A DNA stretch of 5,367 nucleotides, from NCBI GenBank assembly GCA_013349695.1, contig DUZD01000167.1:1-5367 (forward strand), in the 5' to 3' direction. The translations under genes were made by a program, and so were the position numbers. Below, one piece after another: positions 1-5,250 of the stretch. The number at the start of each line of letters is the position of its first letter. Within the stretch, counting starts at the first letter, position 1. The notes below the pieces were generated by a model that had not been told where the DNA came from, ran no database searches, and was given only the letters and a program-made list of their open reading frames with translations. The stretch comes from Rhodospirillaceae bacterium (lineage in GTDB: Bacteria; Pseudomonadota; Alphaproteobacteria; Rhodospirillales; 2-02-FULL-58-16).

Positions 1-76
1 TTGGCCCATGCCAAATGGTTGGCACTTTGGCCCATGCCAAATGGTTGGCACTTTGGCCCATGCCAAATGGTTGGCA
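1..76. repeat. Three tandem copies of a 26-bp repeat with internal dyads
   Basis: Copies start at 1, 27 and 53. The first two are identical over 26 bases and the third matches for 24 before diverging at 77. The array begins at the window edge, so more copies may lie to the left. Each unit contains two overlapping inverted repeats: TTGG-6 nt-CCAA, and TGCCAA-4 nt-TTGGCA. The half-sites therefore alternate along the array and can pair within or between units. There are no spacers, so this is not CRISPR. It lies 60 bases beyond the clpA stop codon, so it could act as a weak 3' hairpin for that transcript, but no T-tract follows. Function is unknown. Confidence 0.9.
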
Positions 77-94
77 ATGAAAATTAGTATGCTG

Positions 95-138
95 TCACCG
101 AATTAAATTCAGCCGCGGTCGAATTTCACCGAATTTCA
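95..138. repeat. Short direct repeats at the clpA 3' end
   Basis: The 10-mer TCACCGAATT occurs at 95-104 and again at 126-135, and GAATTTCA occurs at 121-128 and 131-138, the last overlapping the clpA stop codon. The stretch is AT-rich compared with the genes. It may simply be low-complexity 3' flank; no function can be assigned. Confidence 0.4.
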
Positions 139-2454
139 ATCGATTTCAGTCATCGCCGGCGCTTGGCCGCGGGGTTTATCGACGGTGGGTTTGCCCTTGC
201 CCGAAGGCCGCAAGTCGAAAACGATCTTGCCGTCCTTGACCTTGACCTTGACGAGGCCGCCCTTGGCCAGCTTGCCGAACAGCAGTTCATCGGCCAACGG
301 CTTCTTGATATGCTCTTGAATGACGCGGGCCAGCGGCCTGGCTCCGAAAATCTTGTCATAACCTTTCCTGGCCAGCCATTCGCGCGCCTTGTCGGTGAGC
401 TCGAAGCTGACGTTGCGGTCGTCAAGCTGGGCCTCCAGTTGGATGATGAACTTTTCGACGACGCGGATGACCACTTCCGGTGTCAAGCAGGAGAATTGGA
501 TGATGGAGTCCAGCCGGTTGCGAAACTCCGGCGTGAACATGCGCTCGATGGCTTCCATATCGTCGCCGACGCGCCCTTCGCGCTCGAAGCCGACGGCCGG
601 TTTCGCCATATCGGCGGCTCCGGCGTTGGTGGTCATGACCATGATGACGTTGCGGAAATCGATACTCTTGCCGGTGTGATCGGTGAGCTTGCCGTGGTCC
701 ATCACCTGCAACAGGATGTTGAACAGGTCCGGATGCGCCTTTTCGATCTCGTCCAGAAGCAGTACCGAATGCGGCTGATGATCGATGGCGTCGGTGAGAA
801 GCCCGCCCTGATCGAAGCCGACGTAACCGGGCGGCGCCCCGATCAGGCGCGAAACCGAGTGCCGCTCCATGTATTCCGACATGTCGAAGCGCACCAGTTC
901 GATGCCCAGCGTCAGGGCCAGCTGACGCGCCACTTCCGTCTTGCCGACGCCGGTGGGGCCGGTGAAAAGATAGCAACCGACCGGCTTCTCCGGTTCGCGC
1001 AGCCCGGCGCGGGCCAGCTTGATGGCGCTGGCGAGCGCATCGATGGCCTGGTCCTGGCCGAAGACCATGGTCTTCAGGTCGCGCTCGAGGTTGGCGAGCG
1101 CCTTGCGGTCGTCGCTGGAGACGCTCTTCTGCGGGATGCGGGCGATCATCGCGACGATTTTTTCGACGTCCTTGACGTTGATGGTCTTGCGCCGTTTCGC
1201 GGCGGGCAGCAGCATGCGCGAGGCGCCGGCCTCGTCGATCACGTCGATGGCCTTGTCGGGCAGCTTGCGGTCGTTGATGTAACGGGCCGAAAGCTCGACC
1301 GCCGTCTTGATGGCCCCGGAGGTGTAGTGGACCTTGTGATGGTCCTCGAAATAGACCTTTATGCCGCGCAGGATCTTGATCGTGTCTTCGGTGGAGGGTT
1401 CGTAGATGTCGATCTTCTGGAACCGGCGCACCAACGCCCGGTCCTTCTCGAAGTGATTGCGGTATTCCTTGTAGGTGGTGGAGCCCATGCAGCGGAGCTC
1501 GCCGCCGGCGAGCGTCGGCTTGAGAATGTTGGAGGCGTCCATGGAGCCGCCACTGGTGGCGCCGGCGCCGATGACCGTGTGGATCTCGTCGATAAAGAGA
1601 ATGGCGCCGGGCTTCTTTTCCAGCTCCGAAAGCACGCATTTCAGGCGCTCCTCGAAATCGCCGCGATAACGGGTGCCGGCCAGCAGCGTCCCCATGTCGA
1701 GGGCGTAGATGACGGCGTCGAGCAGGACTTCCGGAACCTCGCCGTGAACGATGCGCCGGGCCAGGCCTTCGGCGATGGCGGTCTTGCCGACCCCCGAATC
1801 GCCCACGAAAAGGGGATTGTTCTTGTTGCGGCGGCAGAGAATCTGGACGGTGCGTTCAACCTCCGCATCGCGGCCGATCAAAGGATCGATGCGGTTTTCC
1901 CTGGCTTTGCGGTTGAGATCGACGCAGTAAGCCTTGAGCGCATCGTTGCCTTTCTTCACCACCTTCTCATCATCCAAGTCTTCGTCGGCGCCGTGGACGG
2001 TTCGGGTTTGGGATTCACCGGCGACTTTGGCGATTCCGTGGGAGATATAATTGACGGCATCCAGCCTCGACATGTCATGAGCTTGCAGGAAATAGACGGC
2101 ATGGGATTCCCGTTCCGAGAACAGGGCAACCAGAATGCTGGCTCCCGTGACTTCCTCGCGGCCGGACGATTGCACGTGAATGACGGCGCGTTGGACGACC
2201 CGCTGGAAACCGGCGGTCGGCTTAGGATCCGAATTGGGCGAGGTGTCGAGGCCGGTTAGCTCGTTATCGATGAATTCGGTCAGGTCCCGCTTCAACTGCT
2301 CCATGCCGACGCCGCAAGCGCGCAAAACCGCCAACGCGTCCCGATCCTCGGTCAACGCCAGCAGCAGATGTTCCAGCGTCGCGTACTCGTGGCTGCGTCC
2401 GGAGGCCAGGACCAATGCCCGGTGCAGAGTTTGTTCCAGGTTTCGCGATAACAT
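136..2454 (-). CDS. clpA: ATP-dependent Clp protease ATP-binding subunit ClpA
   Basis: This is a hexameric AAA+ unfoldase that threads substrates into ClpP in the cytoplasm and takes N-degron substrates from ClpS. The 772 residues compare with 758 in E. coli ClpA. Domains visible in order: Clp-N repeat domain (about 1-145, opening MLSRNLEQTLHRAL); first AAA+ module with Walker A GDSGVGKT (218-225) and Walker B ILFIDE (285-290); second module with Walker A GPTGVGKT (499-506) and Walker B VLLLDE (564-569); arginine-finger region FTPEFRNRLD (640-649); sensor-2 motif GARPLAR (704-710). The short linker, with no ClpB-like middle coiled coil, separates it from ClpB. The ClpP-docking tripeptide is VGF (621-623), within the usual [LIV]-G-[FL] pattern. 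The start lies 5 bases after the clpS stop, implying one transcript and probably coupled translation; AAGGAG sits 13 nt upstream inside clpS. The protein looks intact. The last 20 or so residues are a variable polar tail. Confidence 0.97.
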   Translation of the reverse strand: MLSRNLEQTLHRALVLASGRSHEYATLEHLLLALTEDRDALAVLRACGVGMEQLKRDLTEFIDNELTGLDTSPNSDPKPTAGFQRVVQRAVIHVQSSGREEVTGASILVALFSERESHAVYFLQAHDMSRLDAVNYISHGIAKVAGESQTRTVHGADEDLDDEKVVKKGNDALKAYCVDLNRKARENRIDPLIGRDAEVERTVQILCRRNKNNPLFVGDSGVGKTAIAEGLARRIVHGEVPEVLLDAVIYALDMGTLLAGTRYRGDFEERLKCVLSELEKKPGAILFIDEIHTVIGAGATSGGSMDASNILKPTLAGGELRCMGSTTYKEYRNHFEKDRALVRRFQKIDIYEPSTEDTIKILRGIKVYFEDHHKVHYTSGAIKTAVELSARYINDRKLPDKAIDVIDEAGASRMLLPAAKRRKTINVKDVEKIVAMIARIPQKSVSSDDRKALANLERDLKTMVFGQDQAIDALASAIKLARAGLREPEKPVGCYLFTGPTGVGKTEVARQLALTLGIELVRFDMSEYMERHSVSRLIGAPPGYVGFDQGGLLTDAIDHQPHSVLLLDEIEKAHPDLFNILLQVMDHGKLTDHTGKSIDFRNVIMVMTTNAGAADMAKPAVGFEREGRVGDDMEAIERMFTPEFRNRLDSIIQFSCLTPEVVIRVVEKFIIQLEAQLDDRNVSFELTDKAREWLARKGYDKIFGARPLARVIQEHIKKPLADELLFGKLAKGGLVKVKVKDGKIVFDLRPSGKGKPTVDKPRGQAPAMTEID

Positions 2455-2459
2455 CGAGC

Positions 2460-2795
2460 CTAATCGTCTCCTTCTTTTTCAACGGTGCATTGGAGGGGAT
2501 GCTGATTTTTCCGCGCCTCCTCCATCACTTGGTTGACCTTGGTTTCGGCGACCTCGTAAGTGAAAACCCCGCAAATGCCGACGCCGCTCTGGTGGACATG
2601 CAGCATGATCCGCATCGCCTCATCATGACTCATGGCGAACAAGCGCTCAAGGACCTGGACGACGAATTCCATGGGCGTGTAATCGTCATTGAGCATTAAC
2701 ACCTTGTACAAGGACGGTTTTTTAGTTTTGGGCCGTGATTTGACGGCGATTCCGATGGTCGGATTGTCGTCGTCGATTGGCTTGCCGGCACTCAT
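2460..2795 (-). CDS. clpS: ATP-dependent Clp protease adapter ClpS
   Basis: This small cytoplasmic adaptor binds the N-domain of ClpA and delivers proteins carrying N-degron residues (Leu, Phe, Tyr, Trp). The 111-residue protein has the family signature: KTKKPSLYKVLMLNDD, with the amino-group-binding Asn36-Asp37-Asp38, then Met42 of TPMEFV, the helix MRIMLHVH with the conserved His68, and VGICGVFTYEVAETK near the end. The frame stays open upstream to 2987. I chose ATG 2795 because it gives the normal family length with a disordered polar N-terminus, and GGTG lies 5 nt upstream. ATG at 2828 or 2843 would add 11 or 16 residues, but has poorer ribosome-binding sites. Its stop is 5 bases before the clpA start, so the two form an operon. 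I am sure of identity and less sure of the start. Confidence 0.95.
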   Translation of the reverse strand: MSAGKPIDDDNPTIGIAVKSRPKTKKPSLYKVLMLNDDYTPMEFVVQVLERLFAMSHDEAMRIMLHVHQSGVGICGVFTYEVAETKVNQVMEEARKNQHPLQCTVEKEGDD

Positions 2796-2849
2796 CTCTT
2801 CACCATACCTAGTGTCTGCCAAGGCCATGTCGGGACCAGCCATGTATCC

Positions 2850-2887
2850 AATATATATATAATAGCCTAGTTTGCTTCGAAAAAGAA
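2850..2887. promoter_or_regulatory. AT-rich promoter-like block upstream of clpS
   Basis: An alternating AT tract at 2850-2864 stands out in GC-rich surroundings. On the minus strand it offers TATTAT (2864-2859) as a -10 box, with a weak TTCTTT 17 bp upstream at 2887-2882 as -35. Transcription would start near 2852 and leave a leader of about 57 nt before the chosen clpS start. On the plus strand the same tract contains a perfect TATAAT (2858-2863) but no recognisable -35 box. Position and composition support a clpS-clpA promoter; box quality is modest. Confidence 0.35.
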
Positions 2888-2894
2888 CCCGAGG

Positions 2895-2990
2895 ATGGAC
2901 AAAGGCATTAATCGACGCATGTTTTCGCGGCGCTCGTTGGCCGGAGCCGCGATCATAATCTGTGTAGCCTGCGGCTTCCCTGGCCAATCA
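2895..2990 (+). other. Signal-peptide-like coding fragment, no gene body
   Basis: Read from ATG 2895, the first 32 residues look like an export signal: MDKGINRRMFSRRSLAGA, then a hydrophobic stretch AAIIICVACGF. The RRS-L twin-arginine-like segment and the cysteine would suit a Tat signal or a lipoprotein. From about residue 32 the frame becomes Arg/Gly/Trp-rich out-of-frame-looking sequence and ends at 3134. GAGG abuts the ATG with no spacing, which is unfavourable. I read it as a possible 5' remnant of a lost secreted protein, or chance. I do not recognise a parent gene. Confidence 0.2.
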
Positions 2991-3132
2991 CGGCGCCGGG
3001 TATCGGCCGCCTGGGGGCTCTGGCGCGGACCGCGCCGATGCCGTCGGCCAGGGCGTAGAGACGGAAGCCGGGGATGCCGAACAGGCGCTTGGATGCCCCG
3101 GGCAGGTGGGTGGTCTGTACCAGGCGCGACAT
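2953..3132 (-). pseudogene. Unrecognised coding-like fragment, probably decayed
   Basis: A 59-codon frame runs from ATG 3132 (MSRLVQTTHLPGASK...) to TGA at 2953-2955. From the second codon to about 3022, 33 of 36 codons end in G or C, the pattern expected of real genes here, and the residues (FGIPGFRLYALADGIG) read like a protein core. After that the codon pattern fails. The ATG has no good ribosome-binding site. A different frame just upstream starts at ATG 3184 behind a strong GGAGGTG and has plausible codons only to about 3135. A frameshift between the two would join them into one reading frame of about 55 residues. I infer a broken gene or remnant; I do not recognise the family. A functional small protein is possible but less likely. 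Confidence 0.3.
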
Positions 3133-3189
3133 AAAACGCCCGCCGTTCGCCGGCGTACTGGACGCCGTCTTTCCGTGGTGCCATATTCA

Positions 3190-3204
3190 CCTCCACCGGG
3201 GAGG
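3190..3204. promoter_or_regulatory. Small dyad giving a Shine-Dalgarno core on both strands
   Basis: CCTCC (3190-3194), 5 nt, then GGAGG (3200-3204). On the minus strand this is a strong GGAGG 5 nt ahead of ATG 3184. On the plus strand GGGGAGGAAG (3198-3207) lies 20 nt before ATG 3225, too far for a normal ribosome-binding site of NDUFA12. As RNA the two arms could pair in a 5-bp hairpin and hide either site. Confidence 0.35.
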
Positions 3205-3224
3205 AAGTTAATCTCTCCACAGCC

Positions 3225-3617
3225 ATGACCAGGCCGGATGGGCGTGCGATGTATACCGGGACTCTTCTATACACTTGGCTCAGGGGCGAACGGTTCGGCA
3301 CCGATGAGCTCGGCAACCGCTATTATCGGAACAGGAAAGGGCGCCGGCACGGGCGGGAGCGGCGCTGGGTCATGTTCAAAGGTCCGTGCGAGGCTTCCAA
3401 GGTGCCGCCGGAATGGCATGCCTGGCTCCATCACACCTGCGAATCGCCGCTCAATGAAAGCGCCGCCCAGGCCAAGCCGTGGCAAAGGAATCACCGGCCC
3501 AACATGACGGGCACGGCGGAAGCCCATTTGCCGAAGGGGCATGATTTCAAAGGTGGCCGCCGCGCCGCCGCCGGCGGCGACTATCAAGCCTGGATTCCGC
3601 CGCGACAGCGGGCGTAA
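3225..3617 (+). CDS. NADH:ubiquinone oxidoreductase subunit NDUFA12 family protein
   Basis: This is the bacterial homologue of the mitochondrial complex I accessory subunit NDUFA12 (B17.2) and its assembly paralogue NDUFAF2. It associates with the hydrophilic arm of complex I at the cytoplasmic face of the inner membrane. It is not catalytic. Family hallmarks are clear: GTLLYTWLRGERFGTDELGN followed by RYY (about 12-34), the RRWVMFKG block (46-53), EASKVPPEWHAWLHH (56-70), and a basic, proline-containing C-terminal part with NMTGTAEAHLP (93-103). The 130 residues fit the family. The start is uncertain: ATG 3225 has no properly spaced ribosome-binding site, and ATG 3249 would give 122 residues starting MYTGTLLYTW, close to where relatives usually begin. 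It is the first of four plus-strand genes and diverges from clpS. A hairpin straddles its stop codon. Confidence 0.93.
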   Translation: MTRPDGRAMYTGTLLYTWLRGERFGTDELGNRYYRNRKGRRHGRERRWVMFKGPCEASKVPPEWHAWLHHTCESPLNESAAQAKPWQRNHRPNMTGTAEAHLPKGHDFKGGRRAAAGGDYQAWIPPRQRA

Positions 3618-3623
3618 GCCCGC
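3608..3623 (+). promoter_or_regulatory. GNRA-loop hairpin containing the NDUFA12 stop codon
   Basis: GCGGGC (3608-3613), loop GTAA (3614-3617), GCCCGC (3618-3623): a perfect 6-bp GC stem closed by a GUAA tetraloop in RNA. The TAA stop of the NDUFA12 gene is bases 2-4 of the loop. No T-run follows, so it is not a standard intrinsic terminator. It could stabilise the 3' end of the upstream message. Confidence 0.5.
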
Positions 3624-3629
3624 GTGGTG

Positions 3630-3689
3630 TTTGAACGCCGATTGATCGCATGAGTGCGATCAATCCTGGAATGCTTTAGGATTTGAACG
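3630..3689 (+). repeat. 8-bp direct repeats flanking a hairpin before the first MCE gene
   Basis: TTTGAACG occurs at 3630-3637 and at 3682-3689, the second copy ending directly before ATG 3690. Between them lies the 11-bp hairpin at 3640-3665. The arrangement resembles a small insertion with an 8-bp target duplication, or could be two binding sites. Eight bases is short enough for chance. Confidence 0.4.
3640..3665 (+). promoter_or_regulatory. Perfect 11-bp hairpin between NDUFA12 and the first MCE gene
   Basis: GATTGATCGCA (3640-3650), loop TGAG (3651-3654), TGCGATCAATC (3655-3665). The stem is perfect, and as DNA it is a 26-bp near-palindrome. It is followed by CTGGAATGCTTTAGG, with no T-tract, so a Rho-independent terminator is unlikely. 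It may be an operator, an RNA processing or stability element, or a small palindromic repeat of the genome. It lies 24 nt ahead of ATG 3690 and just upstream of that gene's ribosome-binding site (AGGA, 3678-3681). Confidence 0.6.
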
Positions 3690-4196
3690 ATGGCCACTGA
3701 CGGCAAGGAAATCATCGTCGGCGGGGTCGCCATGGTCGGCCTTGTCTTATTGTTCGCCTTGAGTTACGGCGGCAGGAAACTATCGGCCGAAGGCGCTGGC
3801 GGCGATTATTCCGTGCTCGCCGCCTTCAACCGCATCGACGGTCTTTTTGAAGGCGACGACGTTCGTTTGGGCGGCATTCGCATCGGCGCCGTCGGGGCCT
3901 TGTCTCTCGACGAGAACTATCGGGCGGTGGTCAGCCTGGAAATCACCAAGGATGTCAAGCTGCCGACCGACAGCTCGGCGGCCATTCATACCGACGGCCT
4001 GTTCGGGAACAAATACATCGTCTTGGAACCTGGCGGCGAGGAGACGTTCCTGCAACCTGGCGAAGCTATCGTTTTCACCCAGGACGCCATGATCGTCGGC
4101 GAGCTTCTGGAACTGATCATCAGCCAGGGCAAGGCGCGGAAAAAAGAGCAACAGCGAAAAGCCGGGAGCAATCCCCTGGCGGCGGGGAAACAGTGA
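3690..4196 (+). CDS. MCE-domain lipid transport protein, MlaD-like (first copy)
   Basis: MlaD-type proteins are anchored in the inner membrane by one N-terminal helix and form hexameric periplasmic rings that pass phospholipids between the inner-membrane ABC transporter and the outer membrane. In this 168-residue protein, residues 8-26 are the membrane anchor and about 40-118 the MCE domain, with FNRIDGLFEGDDVRLGGIRI and the pore-loop segment DGLFGNKYIVLEPG (102-115). A second helix at about 131-147 is followed by a basic tail rich in Lys/Arg. AGGA lies 8 nt before the start. E. coli MlaD has 183 residues with the same layout. No mlaE, mlaF, mlaB or mlaC gene is in the window. Its neighbour at 4267 is a diverged paralogue. 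The family call is firm; use of the symbol mlaD for this copy is uncertain, so I leave it blank. Confidence 0.93.
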   Translation: MATDGKEIIVGGVAMVGLVLLFALSYGGRKLSAEGAGGDYSVLAAFNRIDGLFEGDDVRLGGIRIGAVGALSLDENYRAVVSLEITKDVKLPTDSSAAIHTDGLFGNKYIVLEPGGEETFLQPGEAIVFTQDAMIVGELLELIISQGKARKKEQQRKAGSNPLAAGKQ

Positions 4197-4266
4197 ACAG
4201 GGCGGGGGAGCGGGCCGGCGCCGATTCCCGTCAACCAAGGACAGGCTCTAGAGGGGGGCAATAGCC

Positions 4267-4716
4267 ATGGGTAAAAACGCCATCGAAACGGTCATGGGCG
4301 CCGTCGTTCTAATGGTCGCCGGGGTATTCGTTTACTTTGCCTACTCGATGGCCGAGGTCAAGGCCGTCCAGGGCTACCGGGTGACGGCGTTGTTTTACAA
4401 GATCGGCGGCCTCAAGACAGGCAGCGACGTCCGCGTCAACGGCATCAAGGTCGGCAGCGTCGTCGACCTTGGCCTGGATTCCGAAACCTACGACGCCGTG
4501 GTCACGTTGTCGGTCGCCGGTCATCTTCGGCTGCCCGTCGACACGGTCGCTTCCATCGCCAGCGCCGGCCTGATGGGCGGCAAGTACGTGCGCCTGGAGC
4601 CGGGCCAGGAAAAGAAATTCATCGCCGACGGCGGCCGCTTCGCCAAGACCAAGGATTTCCGTTCGCTGGAGGATCAAGTCGGTGAAATCATCTTCCTTGC
4701 CACCGGCGGCCCCTGA
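4267..4716 (+). CDS. mlaD: MCE-domain lipid transport protein, MlaD-like (second copy)
   Basis: A second single-pass periplasmic MCE protein, 149 residues. The anchor is at about 7-27, the MCE domain at about 37-113 with FYKIGGLKTGSDVRVNGIKV, and the pore-loop segment is AGLMGGKYVRLEPG (100-113). The closing helix SLEDQVGEIIFLATG (133-147) resembles the LEDLIGQFLYG ending of the E. coli MlaD helix. It aligns with the first copy across the whole domain, and matching residues are clear but scattered, so the duplication is old rather than recent. The basic tail of the first copy is absent. GAGGGGGG (4251-4258) sits 8 nt before ATG 4267, a strong ribosome-binding site. The 70-base gap from the first copy holds no gene. 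Of the two it is the closer to MlaD by its C-terminus, but the choice of symbol is tentative. Confidence 0.93.
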   Translation: MGKNAIETVMGAVVLMVAGVFVYFAYSMAEVKAVQGYRVTALFYKIGGLKTGSDVRVNGIKVGSVVDLGLDSETYDAVVTLSVAGHLRLPVDTVASIASAGLMGGKYVRLEPGQEKKFIADGGRFAKTKDFRSLEDQVGEIIFLATGGP

Positions 4717-4760
4717 TCCGGCGGTGGCCCGAAATAGTTTTGCCGCTGGGTACAATTTAG

Positions 4761-5180
4761 ATGATACAGGCCACTAGAGGCTTGTTCCGCTTGGTTGTTT
4801 TTTTCGCCGCCGCCGCCGTCTTGCCCGCCCTGGCCGAGCCTTACGAGATCGCGGTGTTGCGGGGGCTGGACAAGGTCACGGCCAGGGTTTCCACCATCGA
4901 GGCGCCGGTCGGCCGGGTGAGCCGTTTCGGCACCCTGGAGATCATCGCCCGCGTCTGCGACAAGCGGCCGCCCGAGGAAACGCCGGAAAGCGCCTCCTTC
5001 CTGGATATATGGGAGGTCAGGCCCGGCGAGGCGGCGGTCAGCCTGTTCCGCGGTTGGATGTTCGCCTCGAGCCCGGCGCTCAGCGCCCTCGAACACCCGG
5101 TCTACGACGTCTGGGTACTCGATTGCGTTAACAGCCCCGCAAACACGCTCTCCGGTTCGGCCGGGGAGGGGACGGAGTAG
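4761..5180 (+). CDS. Exported DUF2155 domain-containing protein
   Basis: A 139-residue protein of the DUF2155 family, whose function is unknown. It starts with a Sec-type signal peptide: basic TRGLFR, hydrophobic core LVVFFAAAAVLPALA, with likely cleavage after Ala25. The mature part carries the family's recognisable blocks: KVTARVSTIEAPVG (38-51), RFGTLEIIARVCDKRPPEE (55-73), FLDIWEV (80-86), FRGWMFASSPALSALEHPVYD (about 96-116) and VWVLDC (117-122). Two cysteines, Cys66 and Cys122, could form a disulfide in the periplasm. No strong ribosome-binding site is visible; the gene starts 44 bases after the preceding MCE gene and is probably read with it. In many alphaproteobacteria this family sits by mlaD or NDUFA12 and by aat; no aat gene appears here before the IS end at 5251. 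Confidence 0.92.
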   Translation: MIQATRGLFRLVVFFAAAAVLPALAEPYEIAVLRGLDKVTARVSTIEAPVGRVSRFGTLEIIARVCDKRPPEETPESASFLDIWEVRPGEAAVSLFRGWMFASSPALSALEHPVYDVWVLDCVNSPANTLSGSAGEGTE

Positions 5181-5250
5181 ACTTGCTGTTCTCGGGAAGA
5201 TTAAGGACTAAAAAAAAGGGCTCATCCGGGAATTCCGGGAAAAGCGTTCG

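Noticed and set aside
20..45. Sigma-54 promoter (TGGCAC present in the repeat)
   Set aside because: The required TTGC element at the correct spacing is missing, and the sequence merely recurs with each repeat unit.
1..76. CRISPR-like array
   Set aside because: Copies are directly head to tail with no unique spacers.
621..640. Unusual ClpP-docking motif in ClpA (VGF rather than IGL)
   Set aside because: The motif is at protein residues 621-623, and VGF fits the known [LIV]-G-[FL] range, so it is not abnormal. Coordinates given here are protein residue numbers.
163..2259. Long plus-strand open frame opposite clpA
   Set aside because: It is the antisense shadow of clpA; its sequence has no family resemblance and clpA is unmistakable on the other strand.
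3780..4238. Minus-strand open frame across the first MCE gene
   Set aside because: Antisense shadow caused by GC-rich codon use; the plus-strand MCE domain is clear.
4751..4756. TACAAT as -10 box for the DUF2155 gene
   Set aside because: It lies only 4 bases before the start codon and lacks a -35 box; cotranscription with the MCE gene is simpler.
5210..5238. Intrinsic terminator (8-base A run plus CCGG-gaatt-CCGG)
   Set aside because: On the minus strand the T-run is separated from a 4-bp stem by several bases and no stem abuts it; on the plus strand the A-run is the wrong sense.
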